Assembly: GCA_031267615.1 (NCBI GenBank)
Contig: JAIRYM010000095.1
Coordinates: 1-35,509 of the forward strand
DNA length: 35,509 bases
Reading direction: 5' to 3'
From: Dysgonamonadaceae bacterium
GTDB lineage: Bacteria > Bacteroidota > Bacteroidia > Bacteroidales > Azobacteroidaceae
A program made the position numbers and the translations under genes. Below, piece after piece: positions 8,059 to 17,371 of this stretch. A model generated the notes under the pieces. That model saw only the letters and a list, made by a program, of their open reading frames with translations. It was not told where the DNA came from and did no database searches. Every line of letters begins with the position of its first letter. Position 1 is the first letter of the stretch.

Positions 8059-10926
8059 ATGAAAAAATTTATTGTAAAAGTCGGAGCGATAATTGTGATG
8101 ACTGCTGTAATTATCGGCATTGAAGGCATGAAGGCGCAGATCGTGATTAATGAAATTATGCCCTGCAATGTGTCGTTTGTGATGGATGAATATATGAATT
8201 ACAGTATGTGGGTAGAGGTTTTTAACACAGGTGATGCGGATGAAAATCTGGGAAATTATTTTTTTACTGATAATATTGATGTTCCCGAGAAGTGGAAGCC
8301 TCAAAAGAGAACGGTTTATGCAAAAAGATTTGAACGCATCTGGTTTGAGAGAGAGGAAAATGCAGGTCACTCGAGCTTCAAGCTTGATCCTGAGGGAGGT
8401 ATATTATATTTGACGAGGGACAGACAGGTTGTAGATTCGGTTGTATATCCAAGGCAGTTTCGCAATGTTTCCTGGGGAAGAACGGTTGATGGTGGCAGTG
8501 AATGGAACTTTTTTGTGCAGCCGAGTACATATATTAACAAAATGATCATCGATCCTGTTACCGCGGTTACAAGTTATGACACCTGGAACTGGTATTACAA
8601 AACCACTCCCCCACCCTACAACTGGAATGAAACTGATTTTGACGACAGTGCATGGCATCAGGAAAATAATGCACCATTAGGATACGGCAAGCAAGTGAAT
8701 ACGATAATCGGTTCACCGATGAACCCGCCCGCGCAAACTGCGTATTTTAGAAAGACAGTAAACATTTCGGATGTGTCAAAGATTAATGATATGTATATAA
8801 GTGGCATGATTGACGATGCTGTTGCAATATTTATCAACGGCACTGAGGTTTACAGATATAACCTTCCGGGTGGCGAAATTAACTATTCCATGGCAGCTGT
8901 TACCGCACGTGTAGAACCCTCTACCATTGCGTTTTTCGCTCCTGCAACCGTGCTCGTCGAAGGCAAAAATGTTATTGCAGCCGAGGTTCATCAGTCAGGA
9001 GATTTGCACAGTTCGGATTTGTTTTTTGAACTTGAAATTATTCATAATAAAAAACAGAATTCAACTGTTGCTAATCCATATTCAAATAACGGCAAGGAAA
9101 CTGCAGACAGAGTTTCTGCCATTCCCGAATTTACCATACCGGCAGGCTTTTATTCTCAGCCAGTTGACGTTTCATTCAATCAGCCTGCAGAGGGAGAAAC
9201 AATCAGGTACACGACCGACGGTTCGGAGCCGGATTCGCTTTCTATCATATTTAACGGTACACCAATTAATCTGACAAAGACAACCTGTATACGCGCAGCG
9301 ACATTTTCATCGGGATCAATTCAAAATAAAATTGCAACTGCGACATATTTCGTGGGAGAACGGCAATTTACACTGCCTGTCGTGTCAATAGTTACTGATC
9401 CTGACAATCTGTATGATTATGAGACGGGAATATATACGGAAGGCTGGCGCAGACCTGAGAATTACTGGTGGGACTGGTGCCGCCCTGCAAATTTTGAAAT
9501 ATTTGACTCGCTTGGTGTTCAGCGTCTCAGTCAGGAGCTTGATATTTCGTGCGGAGGAATGTATTCCAGAGAACATGCACAGAAGACATTGAAAATATCT
9601 CCACGGTACAAATTCGGAGATAATCGCCTTCGCTACGATTTCTTTGAGAGCAAGAAAGGTAAGAGATACAAGGACATACAGATTCGTAACTCCGGAAATG
9701 ATTATGGAAGCACGATGCTCAGGGATGGTTTCATGCAGACTTTGATCATAAACCGTCTCGACATAGATTATCTCGCCTATCAACCAGCCGTATGCTTCAT
9801 TAACGGTGAGTATTTCGGTGTGGAAAATATACGGGAACGTAGCAGCAAGGACTATCTTTACACGAATTATGACCTTGAAGAAGGTGAATTTTCACTTTTA
9901 GATCAATATTCTGTATCTACCAACGGTGACTGGCTTGATTTCAGGGATTATTTGATCAACAGTTCCAATCCCGCGAGCGATGCAGTTTATAAATATGCAC
10001 AAAGCAAACTCGACATAGAGTCATACATTGATTATTTTATATCTGAAATGTATTACGCTAATTATGACTGGATTGTAAATAATTATAAAATATGGAAACC
10101 TCTCTTTGAGGATGGACTTTGGCGTTTTATTCTCTACGACACAGACTATGGGTTCGGTCTTATGGGAAATTATGATATGGATATGGTTATGTGGGTTTTT
10201 AATCATAATGAGAACTATATGTCAATTCCAATGCGTCAGTTGATTAAAAACAGCACATTTCTACAAAAATTTATTGACAGATTCTGTATTCATCTCTCCA
10301 CCACCTTCAATCCTGTCAGAGTGAACAGGATATTAGACTCTCTCAGCAAAAAAATTGCACCCGAAATGGTATATCATCGCCTCAGGTTCGGACGACCTGA
10401 AAGTTTTGCTTCAGAGATAGCAGTCATGAAAAACTTTGCGAATCAGCGGGCAGATAATGTATTGCAGCATTTAAGTGATTATTTCAAGAGTTCAGCAGTA
10501 ATACGGTCCGTTTCCATGTCGTCAACCAGTCCTGCCACTGTATTTACCTTCAACGGCGAGTATGTTCCCGACCCTGCTCCTGTAACCGTAAAATATTTCA
10601 GGAACAGCAGTATCCGGGTCACAGCATCAGACATAGATCACAAAACCTTTGACCACTGGGAATACATCTCAACCCCCGGCGGCAATGTTCAGGAGATTTA
10701 TGACCGAGAATTTAGCGCAACGCTCGCCAATAATGTCTCACTGAAAGCAGTTTATCGCACCACGGGAATAGATCATGTGAATCCGGACGGGAATAAGATT
10801 GCAGTCGCCATCCGGTTTTTCAACCTGTTGGGACAGGAAGTAAAATCCGACGCAGAAGGTGTAATTATAAAAAGAATTATTTACAGCGACGGCACGACAG
10901 AATCGGAAAAAACATTTTTGAGGTAA
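8059..10926 (+). CDS. Exported LTD / chitobiase-C / CotH-kinase-family protein
   Basis: This 955-residue secreted multidomain protein begins with a signal peptide (residues 1-28, ending near KAQ). A lamin-tail domain follows (about 27-150: IVINEIMPCN, YMNYSMWVEVFNTG). Next is a beta-sandwich-like segment (about 165-310), then a chitobiase/hexosaminidase C-terminal-like repeat (about 350-430: IRYTTDGSEPDS). The CotH domain covers about 440-800, starting LPVVSIVTDPDNLYDYETG and including GEYFGVENIRERS and FILYDTDYGFG. CotH proteins are kinase-fold proteins linked to spore coat in Bacillus; their role in Bacteroidetes is unknown. The last 60 residues (FFNLLGQEV, then IYSDGTTESEKTFLR) resemble a degenerate T9SS type A sorting domain lacking the usual PNP opening. 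I preferred ATG 8059 over TTG 8050. The stop is 2 bp from the convergent gldN stop. Confidence 0.82.
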   Translation: MKKFIVKVGAIIVMTAVIIGIEGMKAQIVINEIMPCNVSFVMDEYMNYSMWVEVFNTGDADENLGNYFFTDNIDVPEKWKPQKRTVYAKRFERIWFEREENAGHSSFKLDPEGGILYLTRDRQVVDSVVYPRQFRNVSWGRTVDGGSEWNFFVQPSTYINKMIIDPVTAVTSYDTWNWYYKTTPPPYNWNETDFDDSAWHQENNAPLGYGKQVNTIIGSPMNPPAQTAYFRKTVNISDVSKINDMYISGMIDDAVAIFINGTEVYRYNLPGGEINYSMAAVTARVEPSTIAFFAPATVLVEGKNVIAAEVHQSGDLHSSDLFFELEIIHNKKQNSTVANPYSNNGKETADRVSAIPEFTIPAGFYSQPVDVSFNQPAEGETIRYTTDGSEPDSLSIIFNGTPINLTKTTCIRAATFSSGSIQNKIATATYFVGERQFTLPVVSIVTDPDNLYDYETGIYTEGWRRPENYWWDWCRPANFEIFDSLGVQRLSQELDISCGGMYSREHAQKTLKISPRYKFGDNRLRYDFFESKKGKRYKDIQIRNSGNDYGSTMLRDGFMQTLIINRLDIDYLAYQPAVCFINGEYFGVENIRERSSKDYLYTNYDLEEGEFSLLDQYSVSTNGDWLDFRDYLINSSNPASDAVYKYAQSKLDIESYIDYFISEMYYANYDWIVNNYKIWKPLFEDGLWRFILYDTDYGFGLMGNYDMDMVMWVFNHNENYMSIPMRQLIKNSTFLQKFIDRFCIHLSTTFNPVRVNRILDSLSKKIAPEMVYHRLRFGRPESFASEIAVMKNFANQRADNVLQHLSDYFKSSAVIRSVSMSSTSPATVFTFNGEYVPDPAPVTVKYFRNSSIRVTASDIDHKTFDHWEYISTPGGNVQEIYDREFSATLANNVSLKAVYRTTGIDHVNPDGNKIAVAIRFFNLLGQEVKSDAEGVIIKRIIYSDGTTESEKTFLR

Positions 10927-10928
10927 AA

Positions 10929-12116
10929 CTATTTCTTCCTTCTTACGCTTCGAGTAACTGATGGTGTAGATTTCTCCGTTTTTGTTGTTTTGGCAGTGTC
11001 AGTCTGTTTAGTTTTTGCGGAAATGTTTTTCGGAGAAACAGTTTTTGTATTTTTTGCTGTCGCAGTGTTTGTAGAATCCGGTTGCACCCAGAGTTGTCTG
11101 TTAAAAGATTTCAGTTGCGTATCAATACTGTCCTGCGCTTTTCGCAGTGCGTCAGGTTCATTTCCCACCTGTTGCGCAAGCGTCTCATTTTTCATGTTGA
11201 CGGTTTTAACAATATCACCTCTGTACATACGCTTGGTGAAATAATCGTCCATTGTATAAACCATCGCGTTATTATAGTCAGACGTCATCAACATTGTACG
11301 TTGCAGATACGGGCGGATATTTTCGTATGGTATCCAGCAAAAAGGCGTTTTGTGAACAGAATTGTCATTATAGTCAATACTAACTACAGTTGGGCAAAGC
11401 GCAATGACCTGAGATCTGAATGTTCCGATAGCTTCGTCAAAATACCAGCCCTCTTTGACGAGATATTCGGTAACATCGCCGCTTGGGACGTCAATATCGT
11501 CAACCTTATAATTAACATTCTCACCTTCACCTTCGACCGAGTAAGGTATCTGATTATTTTTCAAAATATCTTCAAACCTTGCTAATTCATTGTCGGAAAA
11601 ATCAGTTTCCCTGTCGGCAACATAGTTATAGACCATAATTCTGTTCTCTTGCAGCAAGCGAAAAATGAGAGTAAACAGATTTACTCTGTCACCTGTCGGT
11701 TGCGCCGGAAATTTTAATGCGGCATTGTTGGCAGAATCAAGGTTGATGACGCGATAAATCTCTCTCAGCCATACCACGTGCTGAGGCTCGCGAGAATTTA
11801 GTTCATTCTTTATTCGCGCGCGTTCTGTGAGATCAGCTGTTCGGTCTGGATTCTTCGGCAGTTGCATACGTTCTCGCCTGTTGGTAGCAGATTGTTGTTG
11901 CAGTGTCTGTGCGTCCGGTTTTGTCTCGTCGGATTCTTCGACAGCGGGGCGTTGCGGCTGAATTGCATTTGCAGCAGACTGGCGTCCTGATTGTTGCTGC
12001 TGCGTACGGTTTGACTGGCGTCCCCGCTGGTTACGGACAGATGACTGGCAGTAAACCGTCACTGTCATCAGCGTCAGGACGAGCAAAAATATACCTTTTA
12101 TAATGTTCTTCTTCAT
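10929..12116 (-). CDS. gldN: T9SS periplasmic ring protein GldN/PorN
   Basis: This 395-residue exported protein is the GldN/PorN component. With lipoprotein GldK it forms the periplasmic ring of the type IX secretion system under the outer membrane. A signal peptide (residues 1-23) is followed by a Gln/Arg-rich low-complexity stretch (about 25-70). The conserved core begins near residue 110 (WLREIYRVINLDSANNAALK) and runs through LFTLIFRLLQENRI, YDYN-like elements and FCWIPYENIRPYLQ to DDYFTKRMYRGDIVK. The tail (about 335-395) is a Thr/Lys-rich low-complexity extension. It is last in the operon after gldM, with 15 bp between. No terminator separates it from the convergent CotH gene. Confidence 0.93.
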   Translation of the reverse strand: MKKNIIKGIFLLVLTLMTVTVYCQSSVRNQRGRQSNRTQQQQSGRQSAANAIQPQRPAVEESDETKPDAQTLQQQSATNRRERMQLPKNPDRTADLTERARIKNELNSREPQHVVWLREIYRVINLDSANNAALKFPAQPTGDRVNLFTLIFRLLQENRIMVYNYVADRETDFSDNELARFEDILKNNQIPYSVEGEGENVNYKVDDIDVPSGDVTEYLVKEGWYFDEAIGTFRSQVIALCPTVVSIDYNDNSVHKTPFCWIPYENIRPYLQRTMLMTSDYNNAMVYTMDDYFTKRMYRGDIVKTVNMKNETLAQQVGNEPDALRKAQDSIDTQLKSFNRQLWVQPDSTNTATAKNTKTVSPKNISAKTKQTDTAKTTKTEKSTPSVTRSVRRKK

Positions 12117-12131
12117 AATGAGGAATTATTT

Positions 12132-13703
12132 TTAGTTGATAATTATATCCATCGCCGTTTTTATTGTCCTTTCGCTGCCGTCCGGACCACGAGCTACTAC
12201 GCCACGGATAAATACGTGACTGCCTTTTTGACGTCCACGCAGCATCGTTCGCTGTTCTTCTGTAAACCTTCCGCCCTGTGTTGCCGTAGCTTTCACATCA
12301 TAGCCCATTGCATCAAGGTACATTACGTCGAATTTAACTGCTGTAAAAGGGACGTTCAACACTCCGTCGTCAATTCCGACAGTTATATTTTCCGTTGCGA
12401 GCAAAGTAGATTTGCCAAGTGCACCGCCTTCAAATTTTTCAAGGTTGCCTTTAGCGTCTTTAACCATCAAAAATACAGATGGAGGCGGCAAAGGACGCAC
12501 TTTAAACGTCGATTTAGCCATTTCCTGCGAGCGTCCGTCTGCGGTTTTAGCTATAATTGAAACGACAGCCTCTGTTCCCGCTTTTACAGGACGTGCAGTC
12601 CAGATATCATCTGATTTGCGGGTCAGCGTTCCGTTTGTCATAGTCGCAGTAACGTTGTGGTTCGGTATTCCCGGCACTGCTATTTGCAGATCATTGTCGA
12701 TGCCCGGATACAACACGTTCATAAGCAGAGGAGCGACTGTTGCCGACTGAGGAATTACAGCGTAGCTTGTTTCAAAATCGCGGCGAAAAGTATTACCGTT
12801 TCCGCTGCTCAGTTCAATATATCCTTTGACGGGAAAATTACCGGTTGCGTTCGTGCCGACAGTGAAGCGTCCGTTTGCTTCATCCGGCAGAAAGCGCCCA
12901 TTGACAAACACTTTCGGACGCTGAGTAGAGTCAATTGCCGAAGCTACAATGTCGGCTACGTAACTCTGACCGCGCATCACAATCTGCGACTGTGGAATAA
13001 CCTGTGCCGAGATTTCGTTCACTCGCAAGTCTTTTATATCAACGTTCTTCAACAGGTCGTTCAGCACTTCGCCTTCGGCATAGCGTATATCACTCTGTAA
13101 TTTGGTAAGCAAGGTAACTGCCGCCGCTACAGGCATCTGGAAAAACATTGACTCTTCCCACGACTGCTTGTTTTCTTTCGCATTTTCCGACGGCTCTGTA
13201 CTCAAATTGTTTTCAATAATATTCTTGATTGATTCGTCGGTTACCATTGAGGAAATATATTCGCGATAGGTGTCGATTTCAGATTTCAAGCGAGTTGCGT
13301 CGTTTTTGCCCTGCTCAAACATCACTTCGTATGCGGCATTAAGGTCGTCGGGGTGTTTCAGGTGTTCGGGGTTTCCGTTTTTGCCATCTGACTTAACGAC
13401 GATACGGGTTTTCAAGTCCTGAGTATAATTATATAAGGAGTCGGATTTTGCTTTTACCTGTTCTGCGCGGTCATACCAGATCTGCGTTTTTTCTGGATTT
13501 TTTTGATGATATGCGTCCAAATCGGCAAAAATCTGTTCGTTGCGCGTGGAAGATGAAGTTACGGTGCGCAAAAGTCCCGACTCAACAAGTTTGAATCCGT
13601 CCAATACTTCGGTCGAAACATTGAGCGCAAGCATCCCGATGAAAACCAGATACATCAGGTTTATCATCTTTTGACGAGGAGAATTGGGGTTGTTTATTGC
13701 CAT
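12132..13703 (-). CDS. gldM: T9SS motor/stator protein GldM/PorM
   Basis: This 523-residue single-pass inner-membrane protein spans the periplasm and couples the GldL proton channel to the GldK-GldN ring. The N-terminus (MAINNPNSPRQKMINLMYL, with one transmembrane helix about residues 13-32) is diagnostic of GldM. The periplasmic part shows the expected chain of domains: a helical bundle about 35-225, then three beta-domains. ILPQ-like AQVIPQSQIVMRGQSYVADI is at about 235, and the second and third domains follow after residue 320. The C-terminal VKFDVMYLDAMGYDVKATATQG segment is also conserved. Length is standard. It lies 24 bp after gldL. Confidence 0.94.
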   Translation of the reverse strand: MAINNPNSPRQKMINLMYLVFIGMLALNVSTEVLDGFKLVESGLLRTVTSSSTRNEQIFADLDAYHQKNPEKTQIWYDRAEQVKAKSDSLYNYTQDLKTRIVVKSDGKNGNPEHLKHPDDLNAAYEVMFEQGKNDATRLKSEIDTYREYISSMVTDESIKNIIENNLSTEPSENAKENKQSWEESMFFQMPVAAAVTLLTKLQSDIRYAEGEVLNDLLKNVDIKDLRVNEISAQVIPQSQIVMRGQSYVADIVASAIDSTQRPKVFVNGRFLPDEANGRFTVGTNATGNFPVKGYIELSSGNGNTFRRDFETSYAVIPQSATVAPLLMNVLYPGIDNDLQIAVPGIPNHNVTATMTNGTLTRKSDDIWTARPVKAGTEAVVSIIAKTADGRSQEMAKSTFKVRPLPPPSVFLMVKDAKGNLEKFEGGALGKSTLLATENITVGIDDGVLNVPFTAVKFDVMYLDAMGYDVKATATQGGRFTEEQRTMLRGRQKGSHVFIRGVVARGPDGSERTIKTAMDIIIN

Positions 13704-13727
13704 CTTTGTTCAATTACGAATTAAAAA

Positions 13728-14816
13728 TTAAGAGGGGTTGTTTTGTGTCGGATTGAATCCGCTTCCACTGTTGAATCCAGCGGGAAATCCGCCGGATCCG
13801 TACATATTCATTGTCATCGCATTGAGCAGGCGGTTATAAACACCATTGAGAGCGTGAAGTTGCTGTGCCATTTTTTCGGTTTCGCTGCGGAATACCGAAC
13901 TGTCGACAATTGAGCCTTCATACAAATCTTTTATTCTCATAAGTCCCGAATTGATGCGCTCTATGGCGTCGATTTGCGAACTTACGCTCCTGAGTTGAAT
14001 TTCGTATATAGTATTCAATCCTTGAATGTTGCGGTTTAGCGATTCCATCTGATGGACATATCCGCGCGAGGAATTGTTGATTCCGTCGGAGTTGTCGGTA
14101 ATGCTCTTGTAGGAGTTGAGCAGAATGTCGGAAACGCCTGTCAAATTGTTGGTTACTTCACTGAATTTCGACATTGTGTCTGACATTTCTTTTATCTGAT
14201 CAAGATATTGCTGCGTAGCGTCGGTCATTTCTGCCATTTTGCCGAGTTGGTCGGCTGCGGCAGCCATTTTCTTGATGCTTGACGTTAATACGTTACTGTC
14301 TTCTTCGGAAATATTGACGGCGTTTGGGATACCGAAGGATTGCTGCACTTCACCCTGAGTCATTGAAGCAACTGCCTCGGAAGCGGATTTTTGAACGTTG
14401 GGGACAGAGCCGCCGAAACTGCCGCTGCCAAACGATGTACCACCGATGATGACTGTGCCGCCGCCAGAACCGCCTTTTCCTCCGCCAGAACTGTCGATAC
14501 CGGAACTCACGCTTCCGTTTCCGCCAAAGATCGGGCGGTCCTCGTCTTCATCTTTGAGGACAGGGAAAACTCTGTCCCATTCGTATTCTGTAGCGGGCTT
14601 GTCAAAAGCCGATATAGTAAACACAAGCGCTTCGGTAAAAAAGCCGATATAAAGCAACAAATTGCCAAGCCCAAAGGGCCAGTGCATAAGTTTTGCCAAC
14701 ACGCCAATGATAATAATTGCCGCGCCTATACTGTAAAAAACCTGAAAAAATCGCCGTCCGCGTTCACCGGAGAGGAATTTTTCAATAATATTTTTTGCTC
14801 TACTTTTGATTCCCAT
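13728..14816 (-). CDS. gldL: T9SS inner-membrane proton channel GldL/PorL
   Basis: This 362-residue protein has two N-terminal transmembrane helices (about 23-44 and 50-70) that, with the GldM helix, form the proton-powered motor of the T9SS. The charged intramembrane residues expected of the channel are present: Lys42 and His45 (VLAKLMHW) and Glu62 (GFFTEALVF). A Gly/Ser-rich linker occupies about 100-137. The cytoplasmic remainder is largely helical with coiled-coil character (about 175-340: IKKMAAAADQLGKMAEMTDATQ). The C-terminal tail is Gly/Asn/Pro-rich. It lies 17 bp after gldK. Confidence 0.93.
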   Translation of the reverse strand: MGIKSRAKNIIEKFLSGERGRRFFQVFYSIGAAIIIIGVLAKLMHWPFGLGNLLLYIGFFTEALVFTISAFDKPATEYEWDRVFPVLKDEDEDRPIFGGNGSVSSGIDSSGGGKGGSGGGTVIIGGTSFGSGSFGGSVPNVQKSASEAVASMTQGEVQQSFGIPNAVNISEEDSNVLTSSIKKMAAAADQLGKMAEMTDATQQYLDQIKEMSDTMSKFSEVTNNLTGVSDILLNSYKSITDNSDGINNSSRGYVHQMESLNRNIQGLNTIYEIQLRSVSSQIDAIERINSGLMRIKDLYEGSIVDSSVFRSETEKMAQQLHALNGVYNRLLNAMTMNMYGSGGFPAGFNSGSGFNPTQNNPS

Positions 14817-14833
14817 ATTATTTTAACTGTTAA

Positions 14834-16264
14834 TTATTTTTTCCTTGCTCTTTTTGCAAACCCTACTTGTGTCCTCACACAACGGAAACCGATATATGAG
14901 CGCTGTTCATTCTGATATTCAAACGTGCGGACATCGGAACGGATAAAGTGCTGCGGATCTTTCCACGAACCGCCGCGCACAACTTTTTTCTTCATCGCGT
15001 AGGGATCTTCCTTTGCTGCATTGTAGCGGTATTCGGGGTTCATATCACTCATAATTTCCGGACCTGATTCGAGATATGCCGTCGAGGTCCATTCTGCAAC
15101 GTTACCCGCCATATCATAAAGTCCGAATCCGTTTGGCGAAAATGTCGATACTTTCGATGTGATGAGGTGCCCGTCTTTAGTATAGTCGCCGTCGCCTGGC
15201 TTGAAGTTAGCAAGGAAACAGCCTTTGTCGCCCGTTATGTCGTCGTTCGCCCACGGAAATTTGTATTCCGATTTGCCTGCACGGGCTGCATATTCGTATT
15301 CAGCTTCGGTGGGAAGTCTGTATGGCTCTATAGAGTTGGCAAACGCCTGGTTGAGCGATTTTTTAAGTTGCTCGGTGCGCCACACGCAAAACGCTTGCGC
15401 CTGTTCATAGGATACACCGACAACAGGATAATCGTTATACCCCGGATGGTTGAAATAGAGGCGAGTATATGATTCGTTGTTTGCATTGTTGAAATCGTTT
15501 ATCCACACTGTTTCATCGGGATAAATATTGACGATATAAGTATTCAAAAAATCGTAAATCGAACTCAAAGGGCGAGTAATGGTTTCTGAAATGATTTTAC
15601 CGTCCTCATTTATGTAAGCAGTATCTTTTGATATCATTATAGTCTCGTTGGGATCGGGCGTGATGTCGGTGTTTTTAATGCGTTCTGACTGCTCAAGGCG
15701 GTGCCGGCGCAATGCGTAACTCACATAATCGAACTTTTGATAGCGGTATATCATTTGTTTGCTGTCGAGATTAGTTTCTCCTGTTATTGGGTTAGAGTAG
15801 TATACGCTTCGCAAAACGGAAAGTATATCTTCCTCGTTCATTGCACGTTTTTCGGTCGGAATCTGTTTTTTCCAGTTCAGAACAGGCGGGTCTATCGGCT
15901 CACCGTCTTTGTCTTCTGTAATCTTAAATTCTTCATCTATTACCGACAGGCGTTCACGCAAAATAGAATCGCGTACCCAATATACAAACTGACGGTATTC
16001 GGCATTTGTTATTTCTGTTTCGTCCATCCAAAAAGCGTCTATCGACACGCCTTTGGGATTTTGAAAAATACCCCAGACCGAATCTTTGTCGGCAGGTCCC
16101 ATCGCAAACGAGCCGCGAGGTATAAGTATCATTCCATACGGGTTAGGTTCACTCCACGCAGGAGCGCTCACACCGACGAGTTCGCCGCCGTCGCCACTCA
16201 TTGTTCGTCCACAAGAAGTGATGAACAGTAGCATCGCAAGCGCAAAAAAAATCAACTTTTTCAT
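14834..16264 (-). CDS. gldK: T9SS outer-membrane-associated lipoprotein GldK/PorK
   Basis: This 476-residue lipoprotein has a lipobox ending ITSC (Cys18). It forms the periplasmic ring with GldN. The fold is that of formylglycine-generating-enzyme/sulfatase-modifying proteins, as in all GldK. Visible segments are MILIPRGSFAMGPADKDSVW (about residue 45), FWMDETEITNAEYRQFVYWV, YPVVGVSYEQAQAFCVWR, YRLPTEAEYEYAARAG, GLYDMAGNVAEWTSTAY and VVRGGSWKDPQHFIRSDVR. The insertion between about 130 and 260 is typical of GldK and absent from true FGE enzymes. The gene begins 9 bp after the porP stop. Confidence 0.94.
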   Translation of the reverse strand: MKKLIFFALAMLLFITSCGRTMSGDGGELVGVSAPAWSEPNPYGMILIPRGSFAMGPADKDSVWGIFQNPKGVSIDAFWMDETEITNAEYRQFVYWVRDSILRERLSVIDEEFKITEDKDGEPIDPPVLNWKKQIPTEKRAMNEEDILSVLRSVYYSNPITGETNLDSKQMIYRYQKFDYVSYALRRHRLEQSERIKNTDITPDPNETIMISKDTAYINEDGKIISETITRPLSSIYDFLNTYIVNIYPDETVWINDFNNANNESYTRLYFNHPGYNDYPVVGVSYEQAQAFCVWRTEQLKKSLNQAFANSIEPYRLPTEAEYEYAARAGKSEYKFPWANDDITGDKGCFLANFKPGDGDYTKDGHLITSKVSTFSPNGFGLYDMAGNVAEWTSTAYLESGPEIMSDMNPEYRYNAAKEDPYAMKKKVVRGGSWKDPQHFIRSDVRTFEYQNEQRSYIGFRCVRTQVGFAKRARKK

Positions 16265-16273
16265 ATATTTTGA

Positions 16274-17287
16274 CTATAAGAATCTTACACTTTTATGTTT
16301 ATCTTTTCCCTTCTTTTTGAAATTAATGTCCATGCTGTAACGCAAGAAAAGTTCGTGGCTTCCTGTTGTTTCTCTTTTCACAACAGAGATTGGAAAATCG
16401 TAAGCGTAACCTATTTCAAGCATCTTAAACTGCATTCCGAGCATTAGCCCTACGGCATCGCCGTTTCTCCAAGTCAATCCGCCCCAAAATTTATCGTAGT
16501 AGTACATTCTAACAGAAACATCTATTTGTGAATTTCGCAACATAGCTTTCAGAACGTTTGTTTCGACTTTGCTGATGGAATCATCGTCTAAATAGACGGC
16601 GCTCATTTCCATTGTTTTAACCAACAGCACCGGCCGTAATTCTAATAACGGATTTGATAATGGTATATTGTATCCGTTCAAAAAATAATATGTACGGGGT
16701 ATTTCATAAATATTTGTTTCATTGAGATTTATCTCGGGCGCCAGAAGGTGCGCAACTGAAAGTCCTGCATACCATTTCTTTTTTGAATAAAACACGCCGA
16801 GCGAAGCGTCTATTGATTTTCCTTCGACCATCGAAGCAGGTAACGCAGGGTCGGACTGGTCGTGATAGTCGTCTTCGGGAATCTCTATCTTTGTTCCATC
16901 AAACGATTGATTTATCATGCCAACCTGTAGTCCTGCACTGAAATCACCTTTGAATATTTTCTTTTTCCATGCATACTGCCCTGCAAACATCGAAACACTG
17001 AAAAGTCCTGCTCTGTCATTATACATAGAGCCACCGAAACCGTGAGTTTTCCCAAGCAGTTGATAAGGAAGACTTGCAGTAACGATAGTGCTTTGTGGTG
17101 CATTTTTTATTCCGAGCCACTGCATTCGTGTCAGCGCTGTAGCCTCAAGTTTACCTGACTGCCCTGCGTAAGCAGGATTGAAATAACCAATAGCAGCCCA
17201 ATAATTAGTCAATTGCGCGTCGAATTGCGCCTTTGTTTCACAAAAGTACAACGCTACCATTATTACTATGAACAAAATTCGCTTCAT
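16274..17287 (-). CDS. porP: PorP/SprF-family T9SS outer-membrane protein
   Basis: This 337-residue outer-membrane beta-barrel has a signal peptide (1-20, ending KAQ). The family's N-terminal signature is clear: YFNPAYAGQSGKLEA (about 36-50), then RMQWLGIKNAPQS and the ITASLPYQL-like segment, followed by alternating barrel strands. PorP tethers the PorK-PorN ring and accepts type B CTDs in some systems. It is the first gene of the porPKLMN set, the same order as in Porphyromonas. It ends with a Lys-rich turn (KKKGKDKHKS) and RFL. An 84-bp gap separates it from the upstream secreted-protein gene. I see no strong promoter in that gap, so co-transcription from the promoter near 18310 is likely. 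Confidence 0.9.
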   Translation of the reverse strand: MKRILFIVIMVALYFCETKAQFDAQLTNYWAAIGYFNPAYAGQSGKLEATALTRMQWLGIKNAPQSTIVTASLPYQLLGKTHGFGGSMYNDRAGLFSVSMFAGQYAWKKKIFKGDFSAGLQVGMINQSFDGTKIEIPEDDYHDQSDPALPASMVEGKSIDASLGVFYSKKKWYAGLSVAHLLAPEINLNETNIYEIPRTYYFLNGYNIPLSNPLLELRPVLLVKTMEMSAVYLDDDSISKVETNVLKAMLRNSQIDVSVRMYYYDKFWGGLTWRNGDAVGLMLGMQFKMLEIGYAYDFPISVVKRETTGSHELFLRYSMDINFKKKGKDKHKSVRFL

Positions 17288-17371
17288 TCGTAACTAATAA
17301 CGAAAAAGAGCGGAAAGTATTGTATTCTGAATGTAGAGACGAGGCGCGGACGGCTGACGTTACATGATATT

